Shown here piece after piece: positions 25,275 to 35,015 of a stretch of DNA of 64,000 nucleotides. The first letter of the stretch is position 1; each line of letters begins with the position of its first letter. Below the pieces are notes generated by a model. That model was not told the origin of the DNA. It made no database searches and saw nothing but the letters and a program-made list of their open reading frames with translations. The stretch is taken from assembly GCF_008244685.1 (NCBI RefSeq), contig NZ_VTFT01000001.1, forward strand, positions 537,248-601,247, in the 5' to 3' direction. This DNA is from Luteimonas viscosa (GTDB lineage: Bacteria; Pseudomonadota; Gammaproteobacteria; Xanthomonadales; Xanthomonadaceae). Made by a program: the position numbers and the translations under genes.

Positions 25275-27728
25275 ATGCCTGACCCCCACCCTCACCTCAC
25301 CCGCCGCCAGTTCGTCACCGCGCTCAGTGCCGGCGCGCTGCTGCCGCTGGCGCCGTCGCTGACGCGAGGCGCGTCGCCGGCCGCGCCGCCGGCCGGGCAG
25401 CCATTCGCGCTCTCCGCCATCCGCCTGACCGACGGCCCGTTCGCGCGTTCGCAGGCGCTCAACCTGAGCTACCTCGCCGCACTCGACGTCGACCGCCTGC
25501 TCGCGCCCTACCGGATCGAAGCCGGCCTGCCCTCGCCTGCGGAAAAGTATCCGAACTGGGAATCGATGGGCCTCGACGGCCACACCGCCGGCCACTACCT
25601 CACCGCGCTGGCGCAGCAGGCGGCGCAGGGCGATGCGGAGATGCGGCAGCGGCTCGACGCCATGGTCGACGGCCTCGCCCAATGCCAGCGCGCCAACGGC
25701 AACGGCTACCTTGGCGGCGTGCCCAACGGACGCGTGCTCTGGGACCGCATCGCATCGGGCACGTTCGAGGCGGAGGCGTTCTCGCTCGAAGGCGCCTGGG
25801 TGCCGTTCTACAACCTGCACAAGATGTACGCGGGCCTGCGTGATGCCTGGCTGATGACGGGCAACGCCACCGCGCGCGACCTGCTGGTCCGCTTCGCCGA
25901 CTGGTGCGATGCGCTGGTGGCGGACCTCGACGACGCGCAGCTGCAGCGCATCCTCGACACCGAGCACGGCGGCATGAACGAGGTGCTCGCCGACGTCTAC
26001 GCCATCGCCGGCGACCGCAGGTACCTGCGCCTGGCGCGCCGCTTCTGCCATCGCGCGATCCTAGAGCCGCTGCTGCGCCGCGAGGATGCGCTCGACGGCC
26101 TGCACGCCAACACCCAGATCCCGAAGGTGATCGGCTTCGCCCGCATCGGCGAACTCGACGACGAACCGGCTTGGATCGACGCGGCGCGCTTCTTCTGGGA
26201 GACGGTGGCAAGCCGGCGCAGCATCGCCTTCGGCGGCAACAGCGTGCGCGAGCATTTCAATCCGGTCGACGATTTCGGGACGATGCTGGCCTCGCGCGAA
26301 GGACCCGAGACCTGCAACAGCTACAACATGCTGCGCCTGACCCGGCTGCTGCACCGGATCGAGCCGCGAGCGGGCGACGCCGACTTCTACGAGCGGGTGC
26401 TGTACAACCACATCCTCTCCACCCAGCACCCGGAACACGGCGGGCTGGTCTACTTCACCCCGATCCGGCCGCGCCACTACCGCGTGTACTCGCAACCGAC
26501 GCAGTGCTTCTGGTGCTGCGTCGGCACCGGCATGGAGAATCATGGCCGCCACGGCGCGTTCGCCTACACCCACGGCGACGACATCCTCGACGTGAATCTC
26601 TACCTGGCCTCGACGCTCGACTGGCGCGAGCGCGGGCTGGTCCTGCGCCAGGAAACCTCGTTCCCCGACGAACCGCGCACCGCGCTGCGGCTGCAGCTGT
26701 CGCAACCGCAGGCATTCTCGCTGCGCCTGCGGCATCCCGGGTGGCTGGACGGCCCGCTGGTCGTCGCCGTCAACGGCGAACGCTGGCCGCTGGACTCGAC
26801 ACCCGGCGGCTTCGCCACCCTCGCCCGTACCTGGCGCGACGGCGACCGGATCGACATCGAACTGCCGATGCGCACGCGCGTCGAAGGCCTGCCAGACGGT
26901 TCGGACTGGGTGGCGCTGATGCATGGCCCGCTGATGCTCGCCGCGCGCACCGGGACCGAAGATCTCGACGGCCTGATCGCCGACGACGGCCGCGGCAGCC
27001 ACATCGCGCCCGGTCCCTACCAGCCGCTGGACCGCGCGCCGATGCTGGTCGGCGAACGCGACACGCTGGCCGCGCGGATCGAACCGGTGGAAGGCGAACC
27101 GCTCACCTTCACCGCCAGCGCGCTGATCCGCCCCGGCGAGTTCGCCCGCCTGCGGCTAGAACCGCTGTGGCGCGTGCACGACGCGCGCTACATGGCCTAC
27201 TGGCGCACGGCGACGGCTGCCGAGTATCCCGCCGTGCTCGCCGCGATCGAGGCCGAGGAACGCGAGCGGCATGCGCTGGAAGCGCGCACGCTCGACGAGG
27301 TGCAGCCCGGCGAACAGCAACCCGAGGTCGAACACGGCTACGCGGGCGAGGACTCGTCCACCGGCATCCTGCTCGGCCGCCGCTGGCGCGATGCCGGCGA
27401 ATGGTTCGAGTACCGGCTATCGGCCAGGCGCGACACCGGCGATGCGCCGCTGGCGCTGCAGCTCACGCTGCTGGGCAGCGAATGGAACGTGGCGATGGAC
27501 GTACAGGTCGATGGCCGCACGCTGGAGACGGTCGCCTTCAGCGGCAAAGGCGCGGACGACCTCGCGCCCCACGAGATCCCCCTGCCGCCTGTGCTCGCGC
27601 AGGCCGCTCGTGGCGACGGCATCCGCGTGCGCTTCGTCGCCCGCGACGAGCGCCGCACCCCGCGCGTGTTCGGCCTGCGGCTGCTCGCGGCCGGCCGATC
27701 GCCTTCGCCGCCTGCGGACCCCGAGTAG
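25275..27728 (+). CDS. Beta-L-arabinofuranosidase-type enzyme, glycoside hydrolase family 127 (DUF1680), Tat-exported
   Basis: GH127 enzymes release beta-L-arabinofuranose using a cysteine nucleophile near zinc. The 817-residue protein begins with a twin-arginine-type signal (TRRQFVTALSAGALLPLAP). The zinc/catalytic set known from the Bifidobacterium enzyme is matched by Glu345 and Cys347 (GPETCNS), and by Cys414-Cys415 (FWCCVGTGMENH). The upstream GGNSVREHF carries the likely acid/base Glu. The barrel domain is followed by beta-sandwich domains and a C-terminal extra beta domain (about 690-805). It extends the locus from alpha- to beta-linked arabinose, for example from plant hydroxyproline-rich glycoproteins. 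Specificity is inferred. Confidence 0.86.
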   Translation: MPDPHPHLTRRQFVTALSAGALLPLAPSLTRGASPAAPPAGQPFALSAIRLTDGPFARSQALNLSYLAALDVDRLLAPYRIEAGLPSPAEKYPNWESMGLDGHTAGHYLTALAQQAAQGDAEMRQRLDAMVDGLAQCQRANGNGYLGGVPNGRVLWDRIASGTFEAEAFSLEGAWVPFYNLHKMYAGLRDAWLMTGNATARDLLVRFADWCDALVADLDDAQLQRILDTEHGGMNEVLADVYAIAGDRRYLRLARRFCHRAILEPLLRREDALDGLHANTQIPKVIGFARIGELDDEPAWIDAARFFWETVASRRSIAFGGNSVREHFNPVDDFGTMLASREGPETCNSYNMLRLTRLLHRIEPRAGDADFYERVLYNHILSTQHPEHGGLVYFTPIRPRHYRVYSQPTQCFWCCVGTGMENHGRHGAFAYTHGDDILDVNLYLASTLDWRERGLVLRQETSFPDEPRTALRLQLSQPQAFSLRLRHPGWLDGPLVVAVNGERWPLDSTPGGFATLARTWRDGDRIDIELPMRTRVEGLPDGSDWVALMHGPLMLAARTGTEDLDGLIADDGRGSHIAPGPYQPLDRAPMLVGERDTLAARIEPVEGEPLTFTASALIRPGEFARLRLEPLWRVHDARYMAYWRTATAAEYPAVLAAIEAEERERHALEARTLDEVQPGEQQPEVEHGYAGEDSSTGILLGRRWRDAGEWFEYRLSARRDTGDAPLALQLTLLGSEWNVAMDVQVDGRTLETVAFSGKGADDLAPHEIPLPPVLAQAARGDGIRVRFVARDERRTPRVFGLRLLAAGRSPSPPADPE

Positions 27729-27884
27729 CCCGGGCAAGCGCAGCGCACCCGGGACCCCGCGACCCCACGGCGACACGCAGCCGGTCTCCCGAGCCGCACG
27801 CGCAGCCATCGCCGCGGCGAGCGATCTGCCCCGGTCGAGGTTTCACACCGTAGCCCGGGTAAGCGCAGCGCACCCGGGACCCGC
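27727..27884. repeat. Two copies of a CCCGGGT-type interspersed palindrome
   Basis: GTAGCCCGGG(C/T)AAGCGCAGCGCACCCGGG occurs at about 27727-27757 and 27850-27879. In the second copy CCCGGGT pairs with ACCCGGG around a GCGC-A-GCGC loop. The first copy overlaps the stop codon of the GH127 gene, so it may serve as its transcript end. This is a common intergenic element in gammaproteobacterial genomes. Confidence 0.7.
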
Positions 27885-27966
27885 GTCACGCGCAAGTGCG
27901 AGCAACAAGAAGACGCAGGGTGAACCGTCGCGCGCCTGTTTCGCCGGCGACGCGACAGCCACGGCA

Positions 27967-28749
27967 TCACCCGCCGGCCAGTGCCCCGGACAACAGCGCG
28001 CGGATCACGTCCTGCGCCTGCGCCGCTCGCGTCCCGTCCCATTCGAACGTGTCCTCGTCCATGTAGGTACGCTGGCTGATCTCCAGTTGCACCGCATCGA
28101 TGCCGCGCGCGGGATCGCCGTAATGGCGGGTGATGTGCCCGCCCTTGAAGCGGCCGTTGTGCACCCAGTCGTGGCGCGACTGCGCCGCGAGCACGTCCTC
28201 CAGCCGCTGCCGAAGCGCCGGCGAGGCACTGTTGCCATTGGCGGTGCCGAGGTTGAGGTCCGGCAGGCGCCCGTCGAACAGGAACGGCAGTTCGCCGCGG
28301 ATCGAATGTCCCTCCCACAGCACCACGCGGCCATGCGCATCGCGCAGGCGTTCGAGCTCTTCGCGCAGCGCGGCGTGGTAGGGCCGCCAGTAGGTGTCGA
28401 CCCGCGCGCGGACCTCGTCCTCGTCCGGCTGCCGGCCGTCGAGATACACCGGCCCGCCGTCGAAGCGGACCACGGGACACAGGCCGGTGGTGTTCTGGCC
28501 GGGGTACAGCGAGACGTCGTCCTCGCCGCGGTTGAGGTCGATGACGTAGCGCGAATGCGTCGGCACGATGATCGACGCGCCCAGGTCCTTCGCGAACGCG
28601 TACAGCCGGGCGATGTGCCAGTCGGTATCGGGCACGCGGCGCGCCTCTGGCGTCAGGCGGGCGGCGATGTCGTCGGGCACGCGGGTACCGTCGTGCGGGA
28701 CGCTGACCAGCAGCGGCGCGCTGCCGCGGTGCAGGGTGTAGATGTCCAT
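27967..28749 (-). CDS. hutG: N-formylglutamate deformylase
   Basis: The enzyme hydrolyses N-formylglutamate to glutamate and formate, the last step of one histidine-degradation branch. The 260 residues carry the N-formylglutamate amidohydrolase pattern: LLVSVPHDGTRVP, DTDWHIARLY, SRYVIDLNRGEDD, WEGHSIRGELP and LEISQRTYMDE. The likely zinc ligands lie in the PHDGT and EGHSI segments. No other hut gene lies in the window, so it stands alone here. Confidence 0.93.
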   Translation of the reverse strand: MDIYTLHRGSAPLLVSVPHDGTRVPDDIAARLTPEARRVPDTDWHIARLYAFAKDLGASIIVPTHSRYVIDLNRGEDDVSLYPGQNTTGLCPVVRFDGGPVYLDGRQPDEDEVRARVDTYWRPYHAALREELERLRDAHGRVVLWEGHSIRGELPFLFDGRLPDLNLGTANGNSASPALRQRLEDVLAAQSRHDWVHNGRFKGGHITRHYGDPARGIDAVQLEISQRTYMDEDTFEWDGTRAAQAQDVIRALLSGALAGG

Positions 28750-28996
28750 GCCGGGATTGTACGGCCGGGTGGCCAGGCGCGCGGGACTGCCGCCAGGTCG
28801 GGTCGAGCTGGCGGGCGCAGCGGATGGGCAGGAAAGTGCGGGATCCCTCGCTGCGCTCGGGATGACAGGAGAGGTTGCCGGCGGATGCCCTGCGACCTCG
28901 CGCCTTTGCGTGACGTGTGGCGCTGTGCCTGCGAATGCGATGTGGCGCTGCGTCGGCGGCTGCCACGTGGCATTGCGCCAGCGATGCCCCGCCCGG
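28750..28996. repeat. Intergenic gap with a short repeat half-element
   Basis: These 247 bases contain TCCCTCGCTGCGCTCGGGATGACAG (about 28846-28870), related to the element at 5586-5690. There is also a loosely repeated TGTGGCGCTG pair at 28918-28953. No gene or clear terminator was recognised. Confidence 0.45.
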
Positions 28997-30361
28997 CTAT
29001 CGCATCAGCACGACTTCTTCCGCGCTGCTCGGATGGATCGCGATCGTGTCGTGCAGGTCGGCCAGGGTGAGACCCTTCTTCAGCGCCACCGCGAACCCCT
29101 GCAGGATCTCGTCGGCGCCCTCGCCCAGCAGATGGATGCCGACGACGCGTCGCTCCGCGCCCACGCACACCAGCTTGAACAGGCTGTGCTGCGGCCGGTC
29201 GGCCAGCGCCTGCAGCATCGGCCGGAACACGCTGCGGGCGACGTGCACATCGTCGCCATGCCGTTCGCGTGCCTGCGCTTCGGTCAGGCCGACCGAGGCC
29301 AGCGGCGGATGCGAGAACACCACGGCGGGAACGTCGTCGTAATCGATCCTCGCTTCGGGCTGGCCGCCGAACACGCGGTCCATCGCGCGCCGCGCGGCCG
29401 CGATCGCGACCGGGGTCAGCGTCGCCTTGCCGGTCACGTCGCCCACCGCGGCCACGTGCGGCAGGCTGCTGCGCTGGAACGCGTCGACCAAGATGTTGCC
29501 GTCCGCATCCAGCGCGACGCCGACGTCCTCGAGCCCGATGCCGGACGTGTTCGCGGTCCGTCCCACGGCCAGGATCACCTGCGCGTAGGGATCGCTGGCG
29601 TCGCCGTCCGCGTTCCGTAGCGTCAGGCGTCCGGCTTCGCCCTCGATTGCCGCGAGGCGGTAGTCGAAATGCATGCCGATGCCCTGGTGCCGGTAATTGT
29701 CCTGCAGCCGCTGCGCGAGCTCCGCATCGGCGTGGCCGAGCAGGCGCCCGGCGCGCGCGAAGATGTCGACGCGGCTGCCCAGCGCCTGCAGGATGCCGGC
29801 AAGCTCCACCGCGATGTAGCCGCCGCCGACGAGTGCCACGCGCGTCGGCGCTTCGCACAGATGGAAGAAGTCGTCCGAGATGCCTGCCAGTCCGGCCCCG
29901 GGCACCGGCAGCCGTCGCGGGCTGGAACCGGTGGCGAGCAGGATGTGCGCGGCGCGCAGCAGCGTGCCGTTGTCGCATTGCACCGTGTGCGCGTCGCGCA
30001 GGCGGCCACGTACCGGCATCAGCGCGATCCCGGCCTCGTCCAGCCGCCGCCGGTAGCTGGCGTGGATGCCGTGGACGTAGCGCTGGCGGCCGGCGATGAG
30101 CGTGGGCCAGTCCAGGCGCGGGTCCCGCGGCACCTCGAATCCGAACTGCGATGCCAGCGCGACGTGGCCCGACAGCTCCGCCGCCAGCCACATCGCCTTC
30201 TTCGGCACGCAGCCGACATTGACGCAGGTGCCACCGAGCTCGCCGGGTTCGAGCAGGGCCACGCGTGCGCCGTGCTGCGCGGCCCGGAAGGCGCCGGCGA
30301 GGCCGCCGCTGCCGCCGCCGAGGACAACCAGGTCGAAATCGAGTGGGGAGTTGTCGCTCAT
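28997..30361 (-). CDS. gor: Glutathione-disulfide reductase-like flavoprotein
   Basis: This FAD enzyme reduces glutathione disulfide with NADPH in the cytoplasm. It has 454 residues, the family norm. The N-terminal FAD motif is VVLGGGSGGLAGA. The redox pair is Cys46 and Cys51 in GGTCVNVGCVPKK. The pyridine nucleotide motif is VGGGYIAVELA, and the C-terminal His-Glu pair lies in IHPSSAEE. Its ATG overlaps the upstream D-amino-acid dehydrogenase stop as ATGA. Another disulfide reductase of the family cannot be excluded. Confidence 0.87.
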   Translation of the reverse strand: MSDNSPLDFDLVVLGGGSGGLAGAFRAAQHGARVALLEPGELGGTCVNVGCVPKKAMWLAAELSGHVALASQFGFEVPRDPRLDWPTLIAGRQRYVHGIHASYRRRLDEAGIALMPVRGRLRDAHTVQCDNGTLLRAAHILLATGSSPRRLPVPGAGLAGISDDFFHLCEAPTRVALVGGGYIAVELAGILQALGSRVDIFARAGRLLGHADAELAQRLQDNYRHQGIGMHFDYRLAAIEGEAGRLTLRNADGDASDPYAQVILAVGRTANTSGIGLEDVGVALDADGNILVDAFQRSSLPHVAAVGDVTGKATLTPVAIAAARRAMDRVFGGQPEARIDYDDVPAVVFSHPPLASVGLTEAQARERHGDDVHVARSVFRPMLQALADRPQHSLFKLVCVGAERRVVGIHLLGEGADEILQGFAVALKKGLTLADLHDTIAIHPSSAEEVVLMR

Positions 30362-31614
30362 GCGAAGCGCCCGGGTGCATAGGGGGCGGGGTCGATGTGC
30401 GGGGGTTCCCCGGTGATCAGCTCGGCCAGCAGGCGCCCGGATGCCGGGCTCATGCTCACGCCGAGCATGCCGTGGCCGGTCGCCAGCCACAGGTGCGGCT
30501 GCCCCGGCGCCGGTCCGAGGATCGGCATGTCGTCCCAGGACAGCGGGCGCCAGCCGTACCACTCCTCGCGCCGCACCGGGCCGACCGGTTCGTGCAGGTA
30601 TTCGGCCGCGCCGCGTTCGAGCGCGTCGAGCCGGCGCCGGTTGAGCGAGGTGTCGTGGCCGGAGAATTCCATCGTGCTGCCGAGCCGGAAGCCGTCTTCC
30701 CACACGGTCACGCAGACCTTGCGCTCGTGCAGGGTCATCGGCCGCTTCGGCACCAGGCCAGGCCGCGAGTAGGTGATCGAGTAGCCCTTGCCGGGCTGCA
30801 TCGCGCCGCGCAGCCAGCCCAGCCGCAGCGACTTCGCCAGCAGCGGCGACCACGCGCCGGTGGCCAGCACCACGTCGTGCGCGTCGCGTTCGCCGCGCGC
30901 GGTGTGCACGCGCATGCCGCCATCGTGCTGCTCGACCCGCGTCGCTTCGCAGTACTCCTCGATAACGCCGCCCGACGCGACCACCACGCGCGCCAGTTCG
31001 GCGACGTAGCGATCCGGACGCAGGTGCGCGTCGCCCGGATAGCGCACCGCACCGGCCACGCCATCGCGCAACGCCGGTTCCTGCGCCTGGTACGCCGCGC
31101 CGTCGATGATCTCGGACGCGATACCAAGCTCCGCCAGCGCCGGCAGCTGGCGCACGTAGGCGTCCATCTCGGCGGGGTCGCGGAACACACAGTCGGCGCC
31201 GGCTTCCGCGAATTCGCAATCGAGCCCGTGACTGGCCATCCACTGCGAGAAGGCCTCGCGCGAGGCGTTGAGTATCTGCGCGCGCGCGCGCGCAGACGAG
31301 TTCCAGTCGCGCGGATTGCAGCGGCCTGCGAAGCGCAGCATCCACTGCCACAGCACCGGATCGAAACGCGGGCGCACGTAGAACGGCGCGTCCGGCGTCA
31401 GCATCCAGCGCAGCGCCCTGGCGACCATGCCGGGCGCGTGCAGCGGTCCGGCGTGGCTCGGCGTCAGGGTGCCGCAGTTGCCGTGCGAGCTGCCGCCGCC
31501 GATGCGGCCGGCATCGACCACGCGCACGCTGCGTCCGCGTTCGAGCAGGCACAACGCGGTGGCGAGGCCGGACACGCCGGCGCCGATGACGAGGATGTCG
31601 CTGCGTTCGCTCAT
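30358..31614 (-). CDS. dadA: D-amino-acid dehydrogenase-like FAD oxidoreductase
   Basis: The 418-residue flavoprotein belongs to the DadA/glycine oxidase family, which deaminates D-amino acids to 2-oxo acids. The FAD-binding motif is ILVIGAGVSGLATALCLLERGRSVRVVD, and the C-terminal part has GWRPLSWDDMPILGP and GHGMLGVSMSPASGRLLAELI. It is translationally coupled (ATGA overlap) to the glutathione reductase-like gene, an unusual pairing. The start at 31614 gives the family N terminus. Confidence 0.84.
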   Translation of the reverse strand: MSERSDILVIGAGVSGLATALCLLERGRSVRVVDAGRIGGGSSHGNCGTLTPSHAGPLHAPGMVARALRWMLTPDAPFYVRPRFDPVLWQWMLRFAGRCNPRDWNSSARARAQILNASREAFSQWMASHGLDCEFAEAGADCVFRDPAEMDAYVRQLPALAELGIASEIIDGAAYQAQEPALRDGVAGAVRYPGDAHLRPDRYVAELARVVVASGGVIEEYCEATRVEQHDGGMRVHTARGERDAHDVVLATGAWSPLLAKSLRLGWLRGAMQPGKGYSITYSRPGLVPKRPMTLHERKVCVTVWEDGFRLGSTMEFSGHDTSLNRRRLDALERGAAEYLHEPVGPVRREEWYGWRPLSWDDMPILGPAPGQPHLWLATGHGMLGVSMSPASGRLLAELITGEPPHIDPAPYAPGRFA

Positions 31615-31660
31615 GCACGAATTGTAGCGGCCAGCGCGACGGCGCCGCGTGCCGCCACCG

Positions 31661-32920
31661 TCACGCGATCCGCATCGGCGGGCGCACGCCGTAGCCGATC
31701 CAGCGCCACAGCCATTCCATCGGACCGAAGCGGAATCGGGCCAGCCACCAGTGGCTGGCCGCGACCTGCAGGACGAACACCACCAGCACCAGCAGCACCT
31801 GGCCGGCACGACCCACCTGCCCCCACAGCCCGAAGCCGTAGCCGTAGAAGAGCGTGGACGCGACCAGCGACTGCAGCAGGTAATGCGTCAACGCCATGCG
31901 CCCGGCCGGCGCGAGCCAGGATAGCGGCCGCGCCAGCGCCGGCGTTCCGAGCCCGAGCACCAGCAAGGCCAGGTAGCCCAGCGCCAGCGGCAGGCTGCCC
32001 AGCATCATCAGACCAGTGGCCAGCATCATCGGCCCGGCCTCGCGCATGCCGTCGAAACGGGTCCCGACGGCCAGGCTCAGCGCCACGAAGACGCCACCGA
32101 GCGGCAGCATCCACAGCGCCAGCCGCGCGAACCAGCCGCGCTGCGCCTGCACATCGTCCATGCGCCCCCCGCGCACCAGCCAGGCGCCGATCATGAACAC
32201 GGCCAGCGCCAGCGGCAGCAGCATCAGCAGCCCCTGCGCGCTGACGGTGAGGAAATCGGAAATCCGCTGCGCCGTCGCCTGCCAGTAGCCGCCTTCGGCG
32301 AACACGCGTGCGGCGGCGGTCGCGGCCGCATCCGTCTCCACGGCCATCTCCGCGAACCCCTCGCGCGCATCCTCCGGCAAGGCCGACAACAGCAGGCCGC
32401 CGAGCACCACCAGCAATGCGATGCCGGCGTAAAGCCCCGCGCCCATCCACAGCCGGACCCGGTTGTCGATCTCGCCGAACGCCAGCAGCAGCACGCCGGC
32501 GATCGCATACGCATGCAGGATGTCGGCGCTCCACAGCAGGGCGGCGTGCAGCAGGCCGAAGCCCAGCAGGGCGGCGCAGCGGCGCGCGTAGACGCGGCGG
32601 AAGCGCGGACCGTGCCCGCCGCGCGTGGACATCACTGCGAAGCCCATGCCGAACAGCAGCGAGAACAGCACCCAGAACTTGCCCTGCACGAACACGTAGA
32701 CGAACCAGGCGGCGGCGTGGTCGGCCCCGGTCGCCGCCGGGTCGATGCCCGAGCCCATCTGCTGGATCGGCCGCGTGAACCACTCGATGTTCATCAGGAA
32801 GATGCCGAGCAGCGCGAATCCGCGCACCACGTCCAGCGCCTGGATGCGTTGCGGGGCGTCGACCGGCGCCAGCGCCGATGGCGGCGGCAACGGCGGCGGC
32901 ACGCCGCGCAGGGCATCCAT
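31661..32920 (-). CDS. DUF418-family multi-pass membrane protein
   Basis: The 419 residues carry about ten hydrophobic segments. The N terminus RIQALDVVRGFALLGIFLMNIEWF is the hallmark of the DUF418/YeiB family. The C-terminal DUF418 portion contains APAGRMALTHYLLQSLVASTLFYGYGFGLWG. The function is unknown; acyltransferase-like membrane folds have been suggested for relatives. It starts two bases after the stop of a membrane-anchored beta-lactamase-fold protein, so the two are one operon. Confidence 0.85.
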   Translation of the reverse strand: MDALRGVPPPLPPPSALAPVDAPQRIQALDVVRGFALLGIFLMNIEWFTRPIQQMGSGIDPAATGADHAAAWFVYVFVQGKFWVLFSLLFGMGFAVMSTRGGHGPRFRRVYARRCAALLGFGLLHAALLWSADILHAYAIAGVLLLAFGEIDNRVRLWMGAGLYAGIALLVVLGGLLLSALPEDAREGFAEMAVETDAAATAAARVFAEGGYWQATAQRISDFLTVSAQGLLMLLPLALAVFMIGAWLVRGGRMDDVQAQRGWFARLALWMLPLGGVFVALSLAVGTRFDGMREAGPMMLATGLMMLGSLPLALGYLALLVLGLGTPALARPLSWLAPAGRMALTHYLLQSLVASTLFYGYGFGLWGQVGRAGQVLLVLVVFVLQVAASHWWLARFRFGPMEWLWRWIGYGVRPPMRIA

Positions 32921-32922
32921 CG

Positions 32923-34926
32923 TCACAGCTTCCAGCCCACCAGGTTCCAGCTCCAGAGCATATAGGCGGCCAGCACGTAGACCGCCACCACCGACAGGTG
33001 CCGCAGCCTGCGCCACAGGGGCCATCCGCGCGCGCGCAGTACCGCGCGCAGGTGCAGCACGTCGACCAGCGCCAGCACGAACAGCGCAGGCGTCGACCAC
33101 AGCAGCGCGGTCAGCAGCGTGCCCGGGTAGCCGTAGAACGCCGCGGTCTGGTCGGCCTGCGCGTCCTGCACGTAGGCCAGCAACAGCAGGGTGAAGGCCA
33201 GCCACGCCAGCGCCGAGATGTACAGCCAGAACGCCGCGCGCCGCGATTCGGGTGCGGCCGGGTCGCGGCGGCCACGCCGCAACCATGCACCCACCAGCAC
33301 CAGCAACGAGACCACACCCGCCAGCGCCACCACCGCGAGCAGGGTGTCGGCGCGCTGCAGCGGCCCGACGCGCTCGAACGCGTTGTGCCCGGCGGCGGCG
33401 TGATAGCCGGCGACGGCGCCGTCGTCGTCCTCGAAGAACACGATGCGGCCCGGGCCTTCGGCCTCGCGGAACACCAGCCCGCCCTCGGGGATCCAGCGGC
33501 TGGCCTCGTTGCCGGCGTGGATCACCAGGCTGCCGTCCGCGGCCGCTTCGACTTTCGCCGTGAACGACAGCAGCGGCTTTTCCGCGCTGGTGTAGTTGCT
33601 GCGCTTGCTGTTGTAGTGGCCGGCGAAGCGCGAGGCGTCGAAGCCTTGCGGCACCGCAGCCGGCGGCGGCGTGCGTGCGCGCTCGAAGTAGCGCTCGAAC
33701 ACCTGCTCCGGCAGCTGCGCGGCCAGGCGCCGGCCGCTGTCGGTATTGGTCGAGACGAACACGCCGACGCCGGCCTCGGGCGCCACCGCCATCATCGAGT
33801 GGAACCAGCTGGTCGCGCCGCCATGGCCGAGCACCCGCAACGCGCCGACGCGGGTGTCGAAGAAGCCGTGGGCGAAGCCGCCGACCTGCGGCGCGTTGCG
33901 GAACAGGGGCGCGCCGACCAGCCGCGCATGCGCCGACGGCGACAGCACGTCGGTGCCGTCGAGCTCGCCGCCGCGCAGCAGCATGCGCATGTAACGGCCC
34001 ATGTCGGCGGCCGTGCTGGAGGCGCCGCCGGCGGGCCCGGCATGGGCGACATGCTCGAACGCCTGCGGCGCGAACGTCCCGCCGCTGCGGCGGAAGCCCT
34101 GCGACCAGCGGCCCGCGAAGGCCGCACCGGCATGACGCGGATCGCCCTCGCGCAGCGGCTCCCTGAACGTGGTCAGGCGCATGCCCATGGGCTGGAACAG
34201 GCGGCGTTCGACGAGCGTGTCGAACGGCTCGCCGGCCACATGCGCGACCAGTGCGCCGAGCAGGGCGACCGAGTAGTTCGAGTACACCGCGAACGTCCCC
34301 GGCGCGCGCACCCGGCGCGGGCGATGGCGCTGCAGGTATTCGACCGAGGGCAGCACCCGGTCCGCGTGGTCGGCGAACAGGTGGCCCATGGCCGAGTCCT
34401 CGAAACCGGCGGTGTGGGTGAACAGGTGCCGCACCAGGACCGGCGGATAGCCGTCGGCGGGCAGCTTCAGCGCGTCGGGCAGGTATTGGTTTGCGGGCGC
34501 ATCGAGGTCGATCCTGCCCTCGTCGACCAGTTGCAGGCCGAGCAGGTAGGTGAAGGTCTTGGAGATCGACGCGATCCGGAACAGGGTGCCGTGCGGATCG
34601 ACCTCGCGCCGCGGATCCGTCGCGGCGACGCCGTAGCCACGCAGCAGCAGCGGGCCCTCGCGGTCGACCACCGCCACGGTGACCCCGGCGATGCCGTCGC
34701 GCGCCATCGCCGCATCGACCAGGCCGTCGACATAGGCCGACAGGTCGGCTGCATCGACCGCCCGCGCAGGCGCGGCCAAGGGTTCCGGAAGCGCGGCATC
34801 CGCAAGGACCGGCGGGGCCGCCGGCGCTTGCCCCGCTTCGGCGGCGACCTCGCCGTCCTGCGCTGCGGCGACGGACAGCAACGACAGCAGCATGGCCGCG
34901 AACGCGGCCCGCAGGATGCGCGGCAT
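32923..34926 (-). CDS. Beta-lactamase-fold serine hydrolase with a C-terminal membrane domain
   Basis: The exported protein has 667 residues. A signal peptide (LRAAFAAMLLSLLSVAAAQ) is followed by a class C beta-lactamase/penicillin-binding fold. The active-site motifs are S120-I-S-K123, Y215-S-N217 and a late GHGG. A beta-rich linker domain (about 450-545) and four hydrophobic helices at the C terminus follow. Such proteins are usually esterases or D-alanyl peptidases rather than true beta-lactamases. The ATG at 34926 has a GGGGGGA ribosome site. Fusion to a membrane domain and coupling to a DUF418 gene suggest a role at the cell envelope. Confidence 0.85.
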   Translation of the reverse strand: MPRILRAAFAAMLLSLLSVAAAQDGEVAAEAGQAPAAPPVLADAALPEPLAAPARAVDAADLSAYVDGLVDAAMARDGIAGVTVAVVDREGPLLLRGYGVAATDPRREVDPHGTLFRIASISKTFTYLLGLQLVDEGRIDLDAPANQYLPDALKLPADGYPPVLVRHLFTHTAGFEDSAMGHLFADHADRVLPSVEYLQRHRPRRVRAPGTFAVYSNYSVALLGALVAHVAGEPFDTLVERRLFQPMGMRLTTFREPLREGDPRHAGAAFAGRWSQGFRRSGGTFAPQAFEHVAHAGPAGGASSTAADMGRYMRMLLRGGELDGTDVLSPSAHARLVGAPLFRNAPQVGGFAHGFFDTRVGALRVLGHGGATSWFHSMMAVAPEAGVGVFVSTNTDSGRRLAAQLPEQVFERYFERARTPPPAAVPQGFDASRFAGHYNSKRSNYTSAEKPLLSFTAKVEAAADGSLVIHAGNEASRWIPEGGLVFREAEGPGRIVFFEDDDGAVAGYHAAAGHNAFERVGPLQRADTLLAVVALAGVVSLLVLVGAWLRRGRRDPAAPESRRAAFWLYISALAWLAFTLLLLAYVQDAQADQTAAFYGYPGTLLTALLWSTPALFVLALVDVLHLRAVLRARGWPLWRRLRHLSVVAVYVLAAYMLWSWNLVGWKL

Positions 34927-35015
34927 GGAAATCCCCCCGGGACGATCCTGCGGATTACAGCACAGCGCGCGCGCAGCGTCGCGCCCGCCTGCCGTGCCGC
35001 CGCACCGACGCCGGC

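Noticed and set aside
32923..34926. The serine hydrolase as an antibiotic-resistance beta-lactamase
   Set aside because: It carries the general SxxK/YxN fold but also extra beta and membrane domains. Such proteins are mostly esterases or peptidases, and no resistance context is present.
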